Positions 62,309-64,000 of a stretch of DNA of 64,000 nt are shown here, piece after piece (position 1 is the stretch's first letter; each line of letters begins with the position of its first letter). A program made the position numbers and the translations under genes. The notes under the pieces are model-generated. The model ran no database searches. It was given only the letters and a program-made list of their open reading frames with translations, and had not been told where the DNA came from. Source of the DNA: a virus; the IMG/VR virus record IMGVR_UViG_3300034198_018992, positions 43,637 to 107,636 of that record, one strand, 5' to 3'.

Positions 62309-64000
62309 ATGAGCGAGCTTAGAAAAAAGAGGGTCTTAATTTCGGGGAATTATTGCGGTCTGAAAACCGGCTTCGGTGGCTTCATGAGGGAGCTTCTGAC
62401 CTACCTATATAAAACCGGAAAATACGAGCTTCATCTATTAGCTGGGGCAGTAACCGAAGGTTATCCTGAATTCAGCAAGTGGCCGTGGAAGTGTCACGGA
62501 GCACTCCCCAACACACCACAAGAGCTGCAATCTCTCCAGGCTGACGAGCGCACATTCAAGCTCGCCAACTATGGAGATTATAGGGCTAATGACGTGGTTA
62601 AAGCCGTCAAGCCTGACGTTTTTATCGGTGTAGAAGATATTTGGGGACTGGCATTCTTCAAGGACAAGCCGTGGTGGAACAAAATACCTTGCGTCGTGCA
62701 TACAACTCTCGATTCAAGACCTATTTTAGAGATGGCCTTCGAGCTAGCTAAAGCTACTCCGTATTTCTTTTCTTGGGCAGATTTCGCGACAAAGGATATG
62801 AACGCTAGGGGCCAAACCCACGTAAAGACTTTGAGAGGAAGCGTTAATAGCGGAGCATTTTTCAAGCTGAATCGGAGTGTTCGTGAAGAATTGCGCCATC
62901 GTTACGGAATATCTCCAAGCGATTTCTGCGTGGGCATGTGCAGCAGAAATCAGCTAAGGAAAAGCTTTCCGCAACTCATAGAAGGATTCGCCGATTTCAA
63001 GAAAAAAAACCCAAAGAAAAACGCCAAACTCCTCCTTCACACTCATTGGGGTGAGGGGTGGGATTTGCCGCCATTAATCAAACAAAACGGACTCAATGAG
63101 TCCGACGTATTGGCTACTTATAAGTGCCGCTCTACAGGACGAATGTATATTCTTCCTTACGCTGGACAAGACTTAGATAATCCCGAGACAGGACACAAAA
63201 ACTCCTTAGTCACGGTCAATATAAAAGACGGCGTTACTGAGTCTCAACTAAATGAATGGTATAACCTGCTGGACGTTTACGCGCATGCTTTCACTAGCGG
63301 CGGACAAGAGCGAACCATTCAAGAAGCGAAGCTGGCGGAATTAGTTACTCTAGTCACGAACTATTCCTGCGGTGAAGATAACTGCGAGGAGGGGGCTGCG
63401 TCCATACCTCTTGAGTTCAGCTCTTATCGTGAGGGCGTCAGTTCGTTTATTAAAGCGAATACGAGTGTCTATTCTATATCCAGTTCCCTAAAGAAGGTCT
63501 CAGACATGGCCTTAGAAAAAAGAGAGGCGATGGGCAAAAAAGCAAGACAGTGGGTCTTGGAGAACTTCTCGATAGAAAAAATCGGACAGCAGTTTGAGCA
63601 ATTATTGGACAGCTTCCCTCTAAGTGATTACGATTTCGACTTTTCCGTAAAACCAAAAAACCCCTCCGCCGTAATAGAGGACTCGACTGACGATAGAATT
63701 TGGGTTAAAAGCCTGTATTCAAAAATCCTCAATATGGAAGTCGCGGACGACGATGAGGGCGTAAAATATTGGATGTCGGAACTTGCTAAAAACGTGCCGC
63801 GCCAGAATGTCGAAAATTATTTTCGTCACATCGCCGAGCAAGAGAACGATAAATTGAAGAAAAACTCTTCTGAGTTAGATTCGCTAGAGGGTCTACCAGA
63901 AAACAGGGTGCTCATCAATATACCAGAGTCTTTAGGAGACGCTCTTTACATTACCGCTTTGCTAGAAGACGCCAAAAATAACGTCTATGTGGGCAAGGAT
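62309..64000 (+). CDS. glycosyltransferase (GT4, then GT9-like start), runs off the window
   Basis: The ATG at 62309 follows a good ribosome site (AGGAG), rare in this window. KTGFGGFMRELLTYLYK starts the N-terminal half, GMCSRNQLRKSFPQLIEGFA and GGQERTIQEAKLAEL mark a GT4-type donor domain. After residue about 530, LINIPESLGDALYITALLED resembles the N-terminal loop of GT9 enzymes, so it may be a GT4-GT9 fusion. The reading frame is still open at the end. Confidence 0.78.
   Translation, partial: MSELRKKRVLISGNYCGLKTGFGGFMRELLTYLYKTGKYELHLLAGAVTEGYPEFSKWPWKCHGALPNTPQELQSLQADERTFKLANYGDYRANDVVKAVKPDVFIGVEDIWGLAFFKDKPWWNKIPCVVHTTLDSRPILEMAFELAKATPYFFSWADFATKDMNARGQTHVKTLRGSVNSGAFFKLNRSVREELRHRYGISPSDFCVGMCSRNQLRKSFPQLIEGFADFKKKNPKKNAKLLLHTHWGEGWDLPPLIKQNGLNESDVLATYKCRSTGRMYILPYAGQDLDNPETGHKNSLVTVNIKDGVTESQLNEWYNLLDVYAHAFTSGGQERTIQEAKLAELVTLVTNYSCGEDNCEEGAASIPLEFSSYREGVSSFIKANTSVYSISSSLKKVSDMALEKREAMGKKARQWVLENFSIEKIGQQFEQLLDSFPLSDYDFDFSVKPKNPSAVIEDSTDDRIWVKSLYSKILNMEVADDDEGVKYWMSELAKNVPRQNVENYFRHIAEQENDKLKKNSSELDSLEGLPENRVLINIPESLGDALYITALLEDAKNNVYVGKD

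Noticed and set aside
1-64000. CRISPR arrays, rRNA genes, insertion sequences with transposase
   Set aside because: No regularly spaced repeats, no rRNA-like stretches and no transposase or recombinase genes were seen.

Overview
This window looks like part of a large double-stranded DNA bacteriophage genome (jumbo or megaphage type). It has no rRNA, ribosomal-protein or central-metabolism genes. It does carry a phage replication set, ribonucleotide reductase, thymidylate-synthase-family enzyme, DHFR, dCMP deaminase, dNMP kinase, a small sigma factor, several RNA ligases, a near-complete tRNA set, six HNH endonuclease genes and two inteins. The host cannot be named. Most genes lack a clear Shine-Dalgarno sequence, and at least ten have a -10 box only 6-9 nt before the ATG, so the host (or the phage system) seems to tolerate leaderless mRNAs.

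Layout. (1) 1-15.6 kb: a minus-strand tRNA region with about 55 tRNA or tRNA-like genes covering all 20 amino acids plus an amber (CUA) suppressor. It is broken up by HNH genes (some on the opposite strand), small hypothetical genes, an RNA ligase, a lipoprotein, and a hairpin-rich stretch of about 0.78 kb (2842-3630) that looks like a large structured RNA. (2) 15.6-34.9 kb: minus-strand operons. They hold small regulatory-looking genes (YopX, DUF3850, MazG), a GT9 glycosyltransferase, DUF4326-SLOG, thymidylate synthase, NAMPT plus NMN adenylyltransferase/Nudix (NAD+ salvage), metallophosphoesterases, a polynucleotide-kinase-like enzyme, DNA ligase, two more RNA ligases, a frameshifted NADAR gene, a minimal class II aaRS-like protein and a COG2401-type ABC-ATPase/GNAT fusion. 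(3) 34.9-35.2 kb: a divergent control region with strong promoters on both strands, a probable small RNA and seven GTAC boxes. (4) 35.2-64 kb: plus-strand genes. These are nucleotide metabolism, sigma factor, ribonucleotide reductase (large subunit with an intein), a glycosyltransferase/GDP-mannose-dehydratase cluster, then replication and recombination genes (RecA-like, exonucleases, DnaB, primase, RecB-like nuclease, helicase, and a DNA polymerase III alpha split into a PHP gene and an intein-containing core), an SSB-like protein and a glycosyltransferase running off the end.

Strongest observation. When the tRNAs are folded, almost all carry A18 in the D-loop and G55 in the T-loop, in place of the nearly universal G18 and U55. 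The neighbouring 19-56 Levitt pair covaries (G-C, U-A, C-G, A-U), and the three tRNAs without G55 return to G18. The elbow of a whole phage tRNA set therefore appears to have been rebuilt. Several of these tRNAs also have variable arms of the wrong class for their anticodon. The region further encodes three RNA ligases, a PNK-like kinase and a stand-alone class II aaRS-like domain, which together suggest a dedicated tRNA supply and repair system that may resist host tRNA-directed defences.
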